A stretch of 64,000 nucleotides of DNA. Origin: Streptomyces endophytica. Its GTDB lineage: Bacteria; Actinomycetota; Actinomycetes; Streptomycetales; Streptomycetaceae. The stretch is from positions 3,162,001-3,226,000 of the forward strand of contig NZ_CP110636.1 in NCBI RefSeq assembly GCF_026153355.1. The letters are read 5' to 3'. The first letter of the stretch is position 1, and each line of letters opens with the position of its first letter. The notes under the pieces were generated by a model. The model worked only from the letters and a program-made list of their open reading frames with translations, did no database searches and was not told where the DNA came from. A program made the position numbers and the translations under genes. This document shows positions 45,628 to 56,285 of this stretch, piece after piece.

Positions 45628-45730
45628 GACGGAAGCGGACGGAAGCGATCACGGACCGGAGCCGGGCAGGGGCCAGACCGCAGCCGGGCTGGAGCCGGAC
45701 CGGAGTCGGCCCGGAGCCGGACCGGAGTCC
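45628..45730. repeat. short degenerate direct repeats between two divergent genes
   Basis: GGACGGAAGC is repeated back to back at 45628-45647, and GGAGCCGGACCGGAGTC occurs twice with a 22-base period (45692-45708 and 45714-45730) within a longer run of GGAGCC/GGACCG variants. The block lies in the divergent promoter region of the phosphatase-like and agmatinase genes. Confidence 0.7.
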
Positions 45731-45830
45731 GACCGGAGCCAGCCAGGCTGGACGAAATGTCGAACGGTCATCGGGTTCCGTCGCGGAAATGTCCATGGGC
45801 CAGCGGCCTCGCCGTCCCTAGTCTCGGGTC

Positions 45831-46814
45831 ATGACCACCGCAGCCAGCGCTTCCCACGAGCCCGTCGGCCCCGTCGACTCCTCCCGCATCCCCCGGTACG
45901 CCGGGCCGGCCACCTACGCCCGCCTGCCCCGCCTGGACGAGGTCGGCGGCCGGGCCGACGTGGCCGTCGTCGGCGTCCCCTTCGACACCGGCGTCTCCTA
46001 CCGCCCCGGTGCCCGCTTCGGCGGCAACGCGATCCGTGAGGCGTCGCGGCTGCTGCGCCCGTACAACCCGGCGCAGGACGCCTCCCCGTTCGCGCTGGCG
46101 CAGGTCGCGGACGCGGGCGACATCGCCGCGAACCCGTTCAACATCAACGAGGCCGTCGAGACGATCGAGGCCGCGGCGGACGACCTGCTCGGCACCGGCG
46201 CGCGGATGATGACGCTCGGCGGTGACCACACCATCGCGCTGCCGCTGCTGCGTTCCGTCGCCAAGAAGCACGGGCCGGTCGCGCTGCTGCACTTCGACGC
46301 GCACCTCGACACCTGGGACACCTACTTCGGCGCCGAGTACACCCACGGCACGCCGTTCCGCCGGGCCGTGGAGGAGGGCATCCTCGACACCTCGGCGCTC
46401 TCCCACGTGGGCACGCGCGGGCCGCTGTACGGCAAGAAGGACCTCACCGACGACGAGAAGATGGGCTTCGGCATCGTCACGTCCTCGGACATCTACCGGC
46501 GCGGTGCCGACGAGGTCGCCGACCAGCTGCGGCAGCGCATCGGGGACCGGCCGCTGTACATCTCGATCGACATCGACTGCCTGGACCCGGCGCACGCCCC
46601 CGGCACCGGCACCCCCGAGGCCGGCGGCATGACCTCGCGCGAGCTGCTGGAGATCCTGCGCGGGCTCTCCTCCTGCAACCTGGTCTCCGCCGACGTCGTC
46701 GAGGTGGCGCCGGCCTACGACCACGCCGAGATCACGGCCGTGGCCGCCTCGCACACCGCGTACGAGCTGACCACGATCATGTCGCGGCAGATCGCCGCCG
46801 CGCGGCAGGGCTGA
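45831..46814 (+). CDS. agmatinase/guanidinobutyrase-family ureohydrolase
   Basis: The intact 327-residue ureohydrolase carries the Mn-binding motifs of the arginase fold: [25 protein letters not shown] and [39 protein letters not shown] and the C-terminal [17 protein letters not shown] are typical of the agmatinase and 4-guanidinobutyrase branch. A TAGTCT -10-like hexamer 6 bases before the ATG suggests a leaderless message. With the PucR, symporter and TPP-enzyme genes beyond the toxin island it fits a guanidino-compound pathway, so guanidinobutyrate is at least as likely a substrate as agmatine. Confidence 0.9.
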   Translation: MTTAASASHEPVGPVDSSRIPRYAGPATYARLPRLDEVGGRADVAVVGVPFDTGVSYRPGARFGGNAIREASRLLRPYNPAQDASPFALAQVADAGDIAANPFNINEAVETIEAAADDLLGTGARMMTLGGDHTIALPLLRSVAKKHGPVALLHFDAHLDTWDTYFGAEYTHGTPFRRAVEEGILDTSALSHVGTRGPLYGKKDLTDDEKMGFGIVTSSDIYRRGADEVADQLRQRIGDRPLYISIDIDCLDPAHAPGTGTPEAGGMTSRELLEILRGLSSCNLVSADVVEVAPAYDHAEITAVAASHTAYELTTIMSRQIAAARQG

Positions 46815-46846
46815 GCCCGGGCCGCACAGGCGCAGGGGACGGCCGG

Positions 46847-49118
46847 TCACAGAGGTGGCCGGCCGTCCTTCGTGACGAGTTCCCACGTGCCGTCCTCGAA
46901 GGGGTGGCCGCCCAGCACCGCGTCCCAGGTGTCGCTCTCGTCCACCGTCGGGTCGATCCGCCGGCACCAGGCGGCGAGCACCTGCTGGGCGTCGCGCCGG
47001 TCCGCGCGTGAGGGATGGAACCCGCGGCGGTACGCGTCGAAGAGCCGGACCATGGCGAAGAACTGCGCGAGGGAGCCCGCGGCCGGTTCGGGAGCCGTGT
47101 CCCGGGGCAGCCGGAGCACCTGCCCGGTCGCGCCGTCCAGCGCCAGCGGGGCGTACATCCAGTGGCCGAGCTCGTAGCGGACCCCGGACGGCTGCCCGTC
47201 GGTGCCGTCCTCCGGCAGCGGCTTCAGGCCGCCGTGGGTCTGCAGCTGCAGCAGTCCTTCCAGGCTCGGCAGCCCCACCTCGACGAGGAAGTCCCGGGTG
47301 CCGGCGTGGGTGATGCCGTCGGGCAGGTCGCCGGCCGCGCGCCGTCGGCAGGCACCGGCGCCGAACGCCTCCTCCAGCCAGGCCCGGGCGCCGGAGCCGC
47401 CGCCCGCCGCGGCCAGCGCCTCGGCGGGCGGTTCCGGGGCGGCCAGCCGGGCGTGCGGCTCCAGCAGCGGCGCCGCGTGCCAGGCCGTGCCGTCGTCCTC
47501 CCCGTCCGCCCCGCAGACGACCGCGAACAGCCCGCCCGCACCGGCCAGCACCCACAGGTTGTCGAGCCCGATGCCCTGCCCGACGGACAACGGGCAGCGC
47601 GGCAGCGGCGCGGACGGCTCCGGCTCGATCTCCCACGCCCCGTCCAGCCGCTCGGCGAACGCCCCGGACACCCCCTCCGGCACCGGTCGTCGTAGACCCA
47701 GCCGGACTCGTAGAGCGGCTCCGGGACGACGGCGGGCGCACCGTGCGGCGCACCGGTGGCCGAGTCGAATTCCTGCCGGACGTACGCGTGGGCCGGGTCC
47801 GTGGCACGGTCCGTGGTCGCGTCCCGGGCGGCCAGCAGCGACAGCCCGTCCCCGGACCGGACCAGCGCCAGCTCGTCGATCCGCCCCACCTCGCCGGGGA
47901 CCGGGCCGAACCGCCCGTTGCCCCGCCACCGCGTCCACACCGTCTCGAACGGCATCCCGACCCCGGACCCGCTCAGCTGCCGGGCCAGGTCCGTACGCCC
48001 GCGCAGAGCGCCGCGTGGTGCAGCCAGGCCGCCCACTCGCCCTGGCTCAGCGACCAGGCGCCCTGCGCCTCCAGCGACCGGACGTCGGCGAGCACCCCGC
48101 CGTACGGCACACCGGACGGATACGCCACGGCGAGGGCGTCCCAGGCGGCCCCGGGCCGCACCTGGGCCAACACCCGCCCGTCGGCGAGCAGTTCGCCCAC
48201 CGTGCCGGCCAGGGTCGCGTGGGCCGGCAGCGCGCGGGCCGCGTACCGGCCGACCGGACCCTTCTCGGTCCACGGCCCGGCCGGGCCGGAATCCGTCACG
48301 GCCGCCAGCAGCGCGGCCACGATGCGCCGCTGTTCCGCCGCGGACACCGGGCAGGCCGCGCGCCACATACGGGCGAGGGACGGCGAACGGAACGCCAGCA
48401 GCCCGGCGTCCGGTTCCTCCGCACCCCGCGCGTCCCGCCCCGTCTCCCGTACCTCGATCTCGTCGGGGAAGGCGGTGGCCAGTGCGCGGGCGTCGGCGGG
48501 CCCGGACGGCGCACCCAGCGCCTCGTGCAGCAGCCGGTACACCTCCACCGGGACGTCGGTGGTCTCGGCGGCGGCGAGGACACCCAGCGGATGCCGGCCG
48601 TCCGCGCCGGCCGGTGCGGACGCGCCGCGGGCCTCCGGGCCTGCCGCGGGGGTCACCACCACGTCGCGCGCGGGCGGTTCGCCCATCCGGTCGCCGTCCC
48701 ACTCCAGGGCCAGCCGGATCCGGGCCTCGGGTGCCCGGAGCAGGAGGAGGGACAGCGCCCGGGCGATCCGTCGGGGTTCCGCGGAGGTCAGTGTGGGGCC
48801 CGCCCACTGGGAGTTCACCAGGAACACGGTGTGGTCGCCGCGCAGTGCGTCGCGCAACCCGGGGCGGCCGCGCAGGAGTTCGTCGGGTCCGAGCGCCACG
48901 CCGAGGGCGGCGCACACCCGCAGCGCGACCTCGTCCGCCGTCAGGCCGGTGCAGTCGACCAGCGCGGCACCGGGGACCCGTGCGGCGCTCTCGCGCAGCA
49001 GCGCGGACTTCCCCGCGCCGTCGTCGCCGCCGATCACGAGTCGTGCGCGCCGCTCCACGGGCAGCGCCAGCCAGTCCCGGATCGCTGACCGCTCTCGGTC
49101 GCCGAGCTGGTGTGTCAC
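46847..49118 (-). CDS. P-loop NTPase fused to SUKH-4 immunity domain (two apparent frameshifts)
   Basis: The GTG at 49118 opens with a P-loop NTPase domain: VIGGDDGAGKSALLRESAA (Walker A) and HTVFLVNSQWAG in the Walker B position, then helical segments to ~380. After a break at 47997-48003 the middle region includes MPFETVWTRWRGNGRFGPVP. After a second break at 47680-47686, the C-terminal SUKH-4 domain (~600-757) has DFLVEVGLPSLEGL, YELGHWMYAPLALD, GQVLRLPRDT and a helical tail. One base at each break gives 757 residues. It directly follows the toxin gene, 40 bases downstream on the same strand, the standard immunity position. Confidence 0.85.
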
Positions 49119-49158
49119 GCGAAATCACTCCCACCGGTGCGGTGCTCGAAACCCTAGC

Positions 49159-52100
49159 TCAGGACAGCAGGCCCTTTCCGGCGAAGCCCAGCCACAGTCC
49201 CTTCAGACGATTGACGTACGCCTCGCCCTCGGCCGTGAACGCGACCCGGGCGTCGTCCTTGATCTGCCGGATCTCGTCCTGCCGGCCTTCCGCACGCATC
49301 TCGGCCTCGTCCTCCACCCGGCCCCGGCGGAACCCGGTCCCGTAGTAGATGGGCACGTCCTTGGGGAGGTTGTGGCCCAGGTAGGCGGAGCAGTTGTTGC
49401 CCGAGGCGGGGCCGCACGGTTCCCGTTCGGTGTACAGGCCCTGGGGCTGGAGCGGGGGCTTGCCGTCGGCCTCCCGCTGCCGGTTGACCTCGTTCAGGTA
49501 GTCCAGGACGTGCGGTTCGGAGTGCACGCCGGCCGACCACTCGGTGCCCATCGGCAGTGAACTGTCGGAGAGGTAGTGGGTCTGCCCGGTCTCCGGGTCG
49601 TGCACCTCCACCACCGCGTAGTTCCGGTTCGACCAGTCGCCCTTGTTGTCGCCGGTCAGTTCCTTGAAGACGTTCGCGGTGTATTTCCGCCCGTCTTCCT
49701 TGAACGTGTCCTTGAGCTCCTTGCGGACGTCGTTCCGGTCCGGCACCGGCTGCTGCTGGTGGTAGTAACTTCCCGCGGACTGATGGCCCTTGGCGTCCAT
49801 GTTGGTGGCCAGTTTGTCCCTGGCCTCCTTCTGCCGGTCCTGCTTCTCCTTGCCCTCTTCGGTGCTGGGGTCGTGGTCCAGCGGGCGGTTCGACGGGTGG
49901 TTGGGGTTGTCGACGTCCGGGTGGAGCGAGCCGACCTCCAGCTCGCGGTGGAACTTGAGCGACAGCCGGGTGATGGCGGCCACGGCGGCCATCTGCTGCG
50001 GGCGGGGCATCTCCGCGAACGGCGGGTGGCGGAGGGTGTTCTCCAGGGTCTCCCGGGTGATGCCGTTCGGGTTTCCGGGCGGGCCGCACTGCTGCAGCAG
50101 GTCGCGCAGCTGCCCGTTCCCGCCCCAGTGTTCGAGGTCGTTGTAGAGCCGGTCGAGACTGACCTGCTCGACGTGGTGGGTCTCCCGCAGCGAGCCCTGG
50201 GAGTCCTCGGGCAGCAAGCCCTGGTGCGTACGGTCGGGGGCGTCCCGGTTGCTGTCGTCGTGGTGCTGGCCGTCGTGCTCCTGGTCGTGCCCCTCGCCGT
50301 GTCCCTCGTCGTGCCCTCGTCGTGGTCGAGCTTGGGCTTCTTGGCGTCGTGGCCCCCGTCGTCCCCGTCCGCGTCGTCGGGATGGGGGTGCTTTTCGCCG
50401 GCGGCGCCGGGCTCGGCGGCGGGGCGGCGGGGGGTGTCGGTGCGGGGATCGGTGGTGTGGTGGTCGGACGGGGTGGGTGTGGGTGTGGGGGTGGTGGGGC
50501 GGCGGTCGGCGCCGAGGGGGATGGCGTGGACGCCGTTGCTGCCGTCGTGGAGGGGCCGGTCGCTGGTGCGGCCGGTCTGGGCGTCGACGTAGGTGATCTT
50601 GCCGTTGTGGTTGACGACGTTCCAGGCGTGGGCGCGGCCGTTGTTGTCCTGGGTGACGATGACGGCCTGGGAGCCGTGGCCGTTGTCGCGGAGGTCGTTT
50701 TCGAGGCGGTGGAAGGCGTCGGGGCCGTTTCCGTAGTCGTGGAAGGGGGCGCCGAGGGTGTTCTCGATGCGGTCGCGGCCGTTGGCTTCGCCGCGGTCGG
50801 AGAGGGTGCCGTCGGGGTGGGTGTCGGGGGTGCGGTGGGCGGCGGCGGTGGGGTTGCCGGCGTAGGTATCGGCGGTGGCGAGGGCGGCGTCGACGCAGTT
50901 GTTGTTGCGGCCGGGGGCGTCGGGGCCGGGGTGGTTGATGGTGTCGACCCAGTGGCCGTCGTTGGGGTCGGGGTGGGGCTGGGGCCGGCCGTCGTCGTCC
51001 TTGGGGATGGCGTTCTCGACGTGCTGCTGGTGCTCGTCGGTGGGGCCGTCCAGCCCGCCGGGACGCTCGCGGTTACGGGTGTCGGAGGCGGCGGGGGGAT
51101 CGTTGGGGGGCTCGTGCCGGGGGTGGTCGTGGTCGGCCGGGTCGGTGGGGGTGCCGTGGTCGGTGGGGGCGTCGGTGTCGGTGTGGGTGTCGGGGTGGGT
51201 GTTCTGGTCGTGCGGGGTGTTGCCGGGGGTGTCGCGGTGGTTGGTGTCGCGGTGGTCGGTGTCGCGGTGCTCGGTGTCGGGGTGGTTGGTCGCTGGCTCG
51301 TTGCCAGGCTGATTGCCCGGTCCGTTACCCGGTCCGTTGCCCGGCTCGTTGTGGCTGTTCGGGGCTGTGGGCCGGTGCGGTCGTTCGGGGTGCCGTGGCC
51401 GTTCGGGGGCGGGTCGGTACGGGGCGGCTGCGGTTCGGGGCGCCGGGGGTCCGGGCGGGTCGGGTCCGGCCGGGTGGTGTCCGGGCGTGTGGTGTCGGGC
51501 CGGGTGGTGTCCGGGCGGGTCGAGTCGGGGCGCGGCCGGTCCGGGGCCGGGCGCTGCTGACGCGGGTCGGGGCGCCCGCCGGAGGGCGTACGCGGGTCGT
51601 CCGGGCGGCGCGGCCCGTCGAGCCGGGGGTCGTGGGCGGGGCGGTCCGGACGGCGCTGCTGGGTGATGTCGTGGACCGGCTGAGTGCCGTCGGGGCGGCG
51701 GTTGGGCGGGGTGTTCCGGGGCTCCCCGCGGGCGGGTTGGTGCCGCGCGGGGGTGCGGTGTTCGACGTCGGGGTGGCGGCCCGCTCGGGGTGGCGGTGTG
51801 CGGGGCCGCGTTCGGAGCCGCGTTCGGTGTCGTCGGCCCGGCCTGCGGGGGCATGGCGGTGGGCATGCCGACCACCGGCCCCGGCGACTGCGGGCCGCCC
51901 TGCGGTGACTGCTGGGGCGGGGTGGGCGAGTGACCGCCGGGGTCGGCCGCCGGGGTGGGCGGCGGGGCGGTCAGGGTGTCGGCGGACTGGGTGGTGACGG
52001 TGGTGTCGTCGTCACGGCCGTGCGGCAGGGGGTCGCCGGAGGCCGGGTCCCGGTGACCGGCGGGCGACGGTCCGGCGGACGCCGTATGCGGCACCGCCCC

Positions 52101-54197
52101 GCCCTGCGAGGGCACGCTCACGTGCGGGGTGCCCGGACGTCCGCCGCCCGCACCGGAGTTGCTGCCGTCCCCGTCGTGCGAAGGGGTGCCGCCGCCGTCG
52201 CCGTAGTGGGGGGCGGGGCTGGGCTGGGGTGCGGAGGTGGGGGCGTCGTGGGAGGCGGCGGCCGGCTGCCCCGGGGGCGTGGTCCGGTGTCGGTGCCGGA
52301 GTGGGGGTCGGGCCCGGGTGGGACGACGTGCCGGAGTCGGGCGTGGGTGCGGAGTGCGGCGACGACGGTCCGGAGTCGGGGCTCGGTGTGGAGTGGGGTG
52401 ACGACGGTCCCGCGTCGGGTGTCGGCGTGGCGTGCGGTGCCGGTCCCGCGTCCGGCGTTGGTGTGGAGTGCGGTGCTGGCCCGCGTCGTGGGGCGGTGCC
52501 GCGTCCGGGTGGGGGGACGGGCCCGGGGTGGGTTGCGGACCGGCCGGATCCGGGCCGGGGTGCGGCCGGGCCGCGTCCGGGGCGGTGTCGGGCGTCGGGT
52601 GGGTGCCCACCGCACCGGAGTCGGGCGTCGGGTGCGTGCCTACGGAACCGGAGTCGGGGCTGTGTCCGGGGCCGGGCGTGGGGCCCGCGTCCGGGGTGTG
52701 CCCGGGGCCCGGGGCCGGGCCGGAGTCGGGCGACGGGTGGGTGCCCACCGAGCCCGCGTCGGGCGTGTGTCCGGCGCCCGGTGCGGGGCTGCTGTCCGGT
52801 GTCGGTGTGGGGGAACTCCCGTACGGGTTGTGGTCGTTGCCGCCCGTGTAGCCCTCGTCGAAGGCGGTGCGCTGGTCCGGTGGCGGCAGCGGTTGGGCCC
52901 GGGGGGCCGGGTGGTCGCCGTCCGGTCGTGCGGAGCTGTCAGGGCTGGTGGACGGGCTGTTGCCCGAACCGGGCCCGGAATCCGGCGCGGGCCTGGACCC
53001 GGCGTCCGATCCCGATCCCGACCCTGATCCTGATCCTGATCCTGAGTCTGATCCCGCCCCCGCCCCGGATTCTGATCCCGACCCGGAGTTCGGCCCCGAC
53101 CCGGAGTTCGGTCCCGACCCCGACCCCGAGCCGGACCCCGACCCCGAGCCGGATCCGCGGCCCGTGTCGCTGTGCGAGGGGCCCGAATTCCCGCCGTTTC
53201 CAGCAGAGTTGGAGTCACCGGAGCCGCCTCCCGAGTCTGAACCCGAGCCGCTCCCCGTCCCTGAACCCGTACTCGAGCCCGTTCCGCCTCCGGACCCGGA
53301 CTCAGACCCGTGTCCGGAGCCCGCCGACTCGTTGGACGACCCCGATCCGCTGCCGCTGCTCCCGCTGCTCCCGCTGCTCCCGCCGTCTCCGCTGCTTCCG
53401 CCGTCTCCGCTGCCGTGTTCGCCGCCGCCGCTCTCGTGGTCCCCGCCGCGCCCGGCGGCGTGGTCCAGGCCGCCGCGGGCATGGTGGCCCGCACGGGCGC
53501 CGGCTCCGTCGCGCAGCGACTCCGTGAAGGTCTGGCCGGAGTTCTTGGCCGCGTCGATTCCCGCGTCGGCGCCCGTCTTGAGGCTGCGGCCGACGTCGAA
53601 GCCCTGCTGGGCCCCGAAGTTCATGTTCATGCCCTGGGCGATGGCGTCGGAGATCATGGCCTCCAGCGCGGAGACGGCGGGCTCCTTGATCGTCTCCATG
53701 ATCGCCTCGACCAGCGCCTCCCGCGCTTCCTTGAGGATGCGCCGGACGATCAATCTGGTCGCTTGTGTGGCGCCCGCCGCACCGATCTCCGACAGGCCGA
53801 GCGTGAACGGTGCCGCCGCTTGTGCCGCGATGATCTCTGCCGCCAGGATCGCCAATTGGGCGATCACCGCGACTTTCATCCCGACGATCACCACCGACCC
53901 CGCGTCCATCGCGAAGGCGATCAACTCGGCCGCCGTGCGCGCGTCGTCGAGGTAGCCCGAGCCGTTGCCGGAGAACTTCTCCCAGGTCTTGCTGAAGCCG
54001 TCGATGCTGTCGCCGGAGTTCGCCGAGAGGACGTTACCGGCGGCCGTGACGCCCTCGGACTGCAACTGCTCGACGGCGTTGGCGAACTCCCGCCAGGCGC
54101 TGGCGGACTCGTTCATCTTGTCCTCGTCGCCCGTCGGCCAGTCGAAGCCGAGCATCTCAAGGACCCACTCCAGCCAGTCCGGCAGCATGAGCGACAT
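49159..54197 (-). CDS. giant ESX-type polymorphic toxin with glutamine-deamidase and nucleotide-deaminase domains
   Basis: It starts at the ATG at 54197 (GGGGGA 8 bases upstream) and spans ~1,680 residues. N-terminal ~1-210 is a WXG100-like secretion domain (MLPDWLEWVLEMLGFDWPTG, a helical hairpin, then hydrophobic helices). Residues ~230-1000 are a Gly/Ser- then Pro/Asp/Thr-rich linker. Residues ~1065-1215 match the papain-fold toxin/glutamine deamidase family: Cys in NNNCVDAALATAD, His in RAHAWNVVNHNG, Asp in YVDAQTGRTSD. After a one-base break near 50311-50317 a second toxin follows: HSEPHVLDYL and TEREPCGPASGNNC give the H-x-E/PC-x(n)-C zinc site of toxin deaminases. Parts of the linker read better in another frame. 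Confidence 0.88.
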
Positions 54198-54380
54198 GGC
54201 GGCAATCCCCCGTACGTGGAAGCGGTCAAGCGGTGACGGCGCGTGCAACGAGTGGGTGGAACGAGCGGAACGAGCGGGAGGAGCGAAGGCGGCGAAGGCA
54301 GCGGGTGGCCCGGCGGTCGGTCGGGCCTCAGAGGCACCCCCTGGAGAGACACCCCCGCGGAGAGCCCCCGGCCTGCGGCG

Positions 54381-54764
54381 CTAGGTCTGCGGTGCCTTGA
54401 AGTTGCTGATCAGCTGGCTCTGCGCCTCGGCGTTGGCGACGTGCTGCTTCATCAGCGAATCGTTGAAGTCCTCGTCGGCCTGGTGGTTGTCGGCCATGGT
54501 GTTCAGCGCGCCGCCGATTTCCTGGAGCTTGGCGGCCAGGTGGCCCATCGACTCGTACATGCCGTCGCGCAGGCCCTCGTAGACGACGCCGAACTTCTCG
54601 CCGATGTCGTCGTCGCCCCACGGCGGGGTGTCCTGGCCCTCCAGGCCGGTCAGCGTGTTCTTGAGCTTCTCCACGGCGGACTGGTAGCGCTGTCCGACGT
54701 TGGTGAAGTCCCGTCCCCCTGACTTCAGCGACGGGATGTCCGCCTGTAGTCCCTCTCCGGCCAT
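54381..54764 (-). CDS. WXG100-family ESX secretion protein
   Basis: The 127-residue all-helical protein starts at the ATG at 54764, with a G-run ribosome binding site. A first helix (DFTNVGQRYQSAVEKLKNTL), a turn with TPPWGDDDIGEKFG (W-x-G type) and a second helix (MYESMGHLAAKLQEIGGALN) give the ESAT-6/WXG100 hairpin; a C-terminal QSQLISNFKAP tail may hold the export signal. It lies 184 bases upstream of the toxin gene on the same strand and is probably its secretion partner through the type VII (ESX) system. Confidence 0.88.
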   Translation of the reverse strand: MAGEGLQADIPSLKSGGRDFTNVGQRYQSAVEKLKNTLTGLEGQDTPPWGDDDIGEKFGVVYEGLRDGMYESMGHLAAKLQEIGGALNTMADNHQADEDFNDSLMKQHVANAEAQSQLISNFKAPQT

Positions 54765-55006
54765 CTGTGCCCCCCGTTCCCCACGCTCATCGACAGGTTG
54801 CAGGACAACGTGGCGCAAAGTTTAGTCCTGGACTCCCTTATGTATTCAAGGAGTTGAGCAAATCGTTTCTCGGCGCTACCCGGCCCTGCAGGGTCGGGAT
54901 AGCCGGAACGGTTCGCGGACGAAGCGGGCCCCTGAGCTGACAATTGGCCAACCAGCCGGGCTAATGTTCACGGAGATCGTTTCCGACCACAGCGGGGAGG
55001 TGAGCC

Positions 55007-56158
55007 ATCAAGCTGCGGTACAACGAGCGCATCTACCCGACCGCCCGGCAGCAGCGGGATCTGGCCCGCTTCTTCGGCTGCGCCCGTGTCGTCTACAACG
55101 ACGGCTTGCGGGAGCGCAGGCGGGCGTGGAGGAACGGCGAGCCGTTCATCTCAGATGCCACCTTGCAGAAGATGGTCATCACCACTGGGAAGAAAACTCC
55201 CGAGCGGGAATGGCTACGGGAAGCTCCTTCGGTGGCGCTGGTGCAGTCCTTGCAGGATCTGCATGCCGCTTACCGGAACTTCTTCGCCTCCAAGCGTGGG
55301 GTGCGGCAAGGGCCGAAGAGTGCCCCGCCGAGGATGAAGAAGAAATCGGGGAGGCAGTCGATCCGGTTCACCCGCAACGGCTTCAGGCTGCGGGGCAACG
55401 GCCGGCTGTTTGTCGCCAAGCTCGGCGATGTGCGGGTGCGCTGGTCCCGGCCGCTGCCCTGCACTCCGTCTTCGGTGACGGTCGTCAAGGATGCGGCCGG
55501 AAGGTACTTTGCGTCGTTCGTGGTGGAGATCGAGGACGAGCCACTGTCCGAGCTGGACATGGAGGAGACGGACACCGGCATTGATCTGGGCCTGTCCTCC
55601 TACGCGGTGCTGCGCGGCCGGAAGATCATCTCTCCGAAGTTCTTCCGCCGTCAGGAGAAGAAGCTCAGGCGTGCTCAGCGGAAGCTGTCGCGCTGCCAGA
55701 AGGGTTCGAACAACCGGCGCAAGGCCAAACTCGCTGTAGCCAAGGTCCATGCGCGGATTGCCGACCGGCGACGCGACTTCATCGAGCAGGAAACCACCCG
55801 GATCGTGCGCGAGAGCCAAGCGTGCTACCTGGAGGACCTGAACGTGAGGGGCATGGGCTCACGCAAGGGCAAGCGCGGCAAGTCCGTCCACGACCAGGCG
55901 CTCGGCATGTTCGCCCGTACCCTCGAAGCCAAGTGCGCACGGTACGGGCGTGGGTTCGTCAAGGTCGACCGGTGGTTTCCCAGTACGCAGATGTGCTCCG
56001 CATGCGGCAGCATCGAAGGACCCAAGGGCCAAGAAGGTCTGCGTATCCGGTCGTGGACCTGCTCATGCGGAAGTCTCCACGACCGCGATGGGAACGCAGA
56101 AATCAATCTTCGCGCCGAAGGGCGCAGAATCCTCGCCGCAGGAACTGCGGAGAAGTAA
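55007..56158 (+). CDS. tnpB: TnpB RNA-guided nuclease, expected start codon reads ATC
   Basis: The family start (KLRYNERIYPTARQQ) is preceded by ATC at 55007-55009, where ATG is expected; GGGGAGG lies 6 bases upstream and an in-frame TGA at 55001-55003 blocks earlier starts. The next canonical start is TTG at 55106, inside the conserved N-terminus. RuvC residues are intact: Asp in GIDLGLSSYAV, Glu in CYLEDLNVRGM, Asp in HDRDGNAEIN; the zinc finger has MCSACGS and CSCGS. The 383-residue protein may initiate rarely at ATC, be silent, or carry a base-call error. Confidence 0.9.
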   Translation: MKLRYNERIYPTARQQRDLARFFGCARVVYNDGLRERRRAWRNGEPFISDATLQKMVITTGKKTPEREWLREAPSVALVQSLQDLHAAYRNFFASKRGVRQGPKSAPPRMKKKSGRQSIRFTRNGFRLRGNGRLFVAKLGDVRVRWSRPLPCTPSSVTVVKDAAGRYFASFVVEIEDEPLSELDMEETDTGIDLGLSSYAVLRGRKIISPKFFRRQEKKLRRAQRKLSRCQKGSNNRRKAKLAVAKVHARIADRRRDFIEQETTRIVRESQACYLEDLNVRGMGSRKGKRGKSVHDQALGMFARTLEAKCARYGRGFVKVDRWFPSTQMCSACGSIEGPKGQEGLRIRSWTCSCGSLHDRDGNAEINLRAEGRRILAAGTAEK

Positions 56159-56285
56159 AACGCCTGCGGAGAGCACGTAAGACCCTGCCCAGCCAGGGCG
56201 GTGCTCGATGAAACAGGAACCCGCCAGGGCCCGCACCATGCGGGCGGATGGAACCCGGCCGCTTGCGGCCGGAAGGAGTTCAGTG
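56159..56285 (+). ncRNA. candidate omega RNA (reRNA) of the TnpB element
   Basis: Directly after tnpB the sequence folds into successive perfect hairpins: CCCTG/CAGGG near 56191, GCCCGCA/TGCGGGC with a 3-base loop near 56230, and CCGGCCGC/GCGGCCGG with a TT loop near 56260. This is the position and form of the guide RNA that overlaps the right end of IS605/IS1341 elements; the guide would be the 15-20 bases beyond the element's right edge. Confidence 0.55.

Larger units (their letters stand above)
54870..56285 (+). mobile_element. solo-TnpB element (IS605/IS1341 type), approximate ends
   Basis: The element contains tnpB without a tnpA. A left-end hairpin is visible around 54874-54902 (CCCTGCAGGG core with near-matching flanks), and several hairpins follow tnpB up to about 56285, where the sequence GAAGGAGTTCAG, common at the right end of Streptomyces TnpB elements, occurs. 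Exact ends and target site are not resolved. It sits between the WXG100 gene's promoter side and pucR. Confidence 0.7.

Noticed and set aside
49576..54236. Several long plus-strand frames opposite the toxin gene (Val/Gly-rich and Arg-rich)
   Set aside because: Antisense shadows of a GC-biased repetitive linker; composition is unnatural and no family is visible.
54964..55584. Frame with an ATG upstream of tnpB as the true transposase start
   Set aside because: It is offset from the TnpB frame and its translation has no TnpB features; the real frame is closed by a stop just before the ATC.
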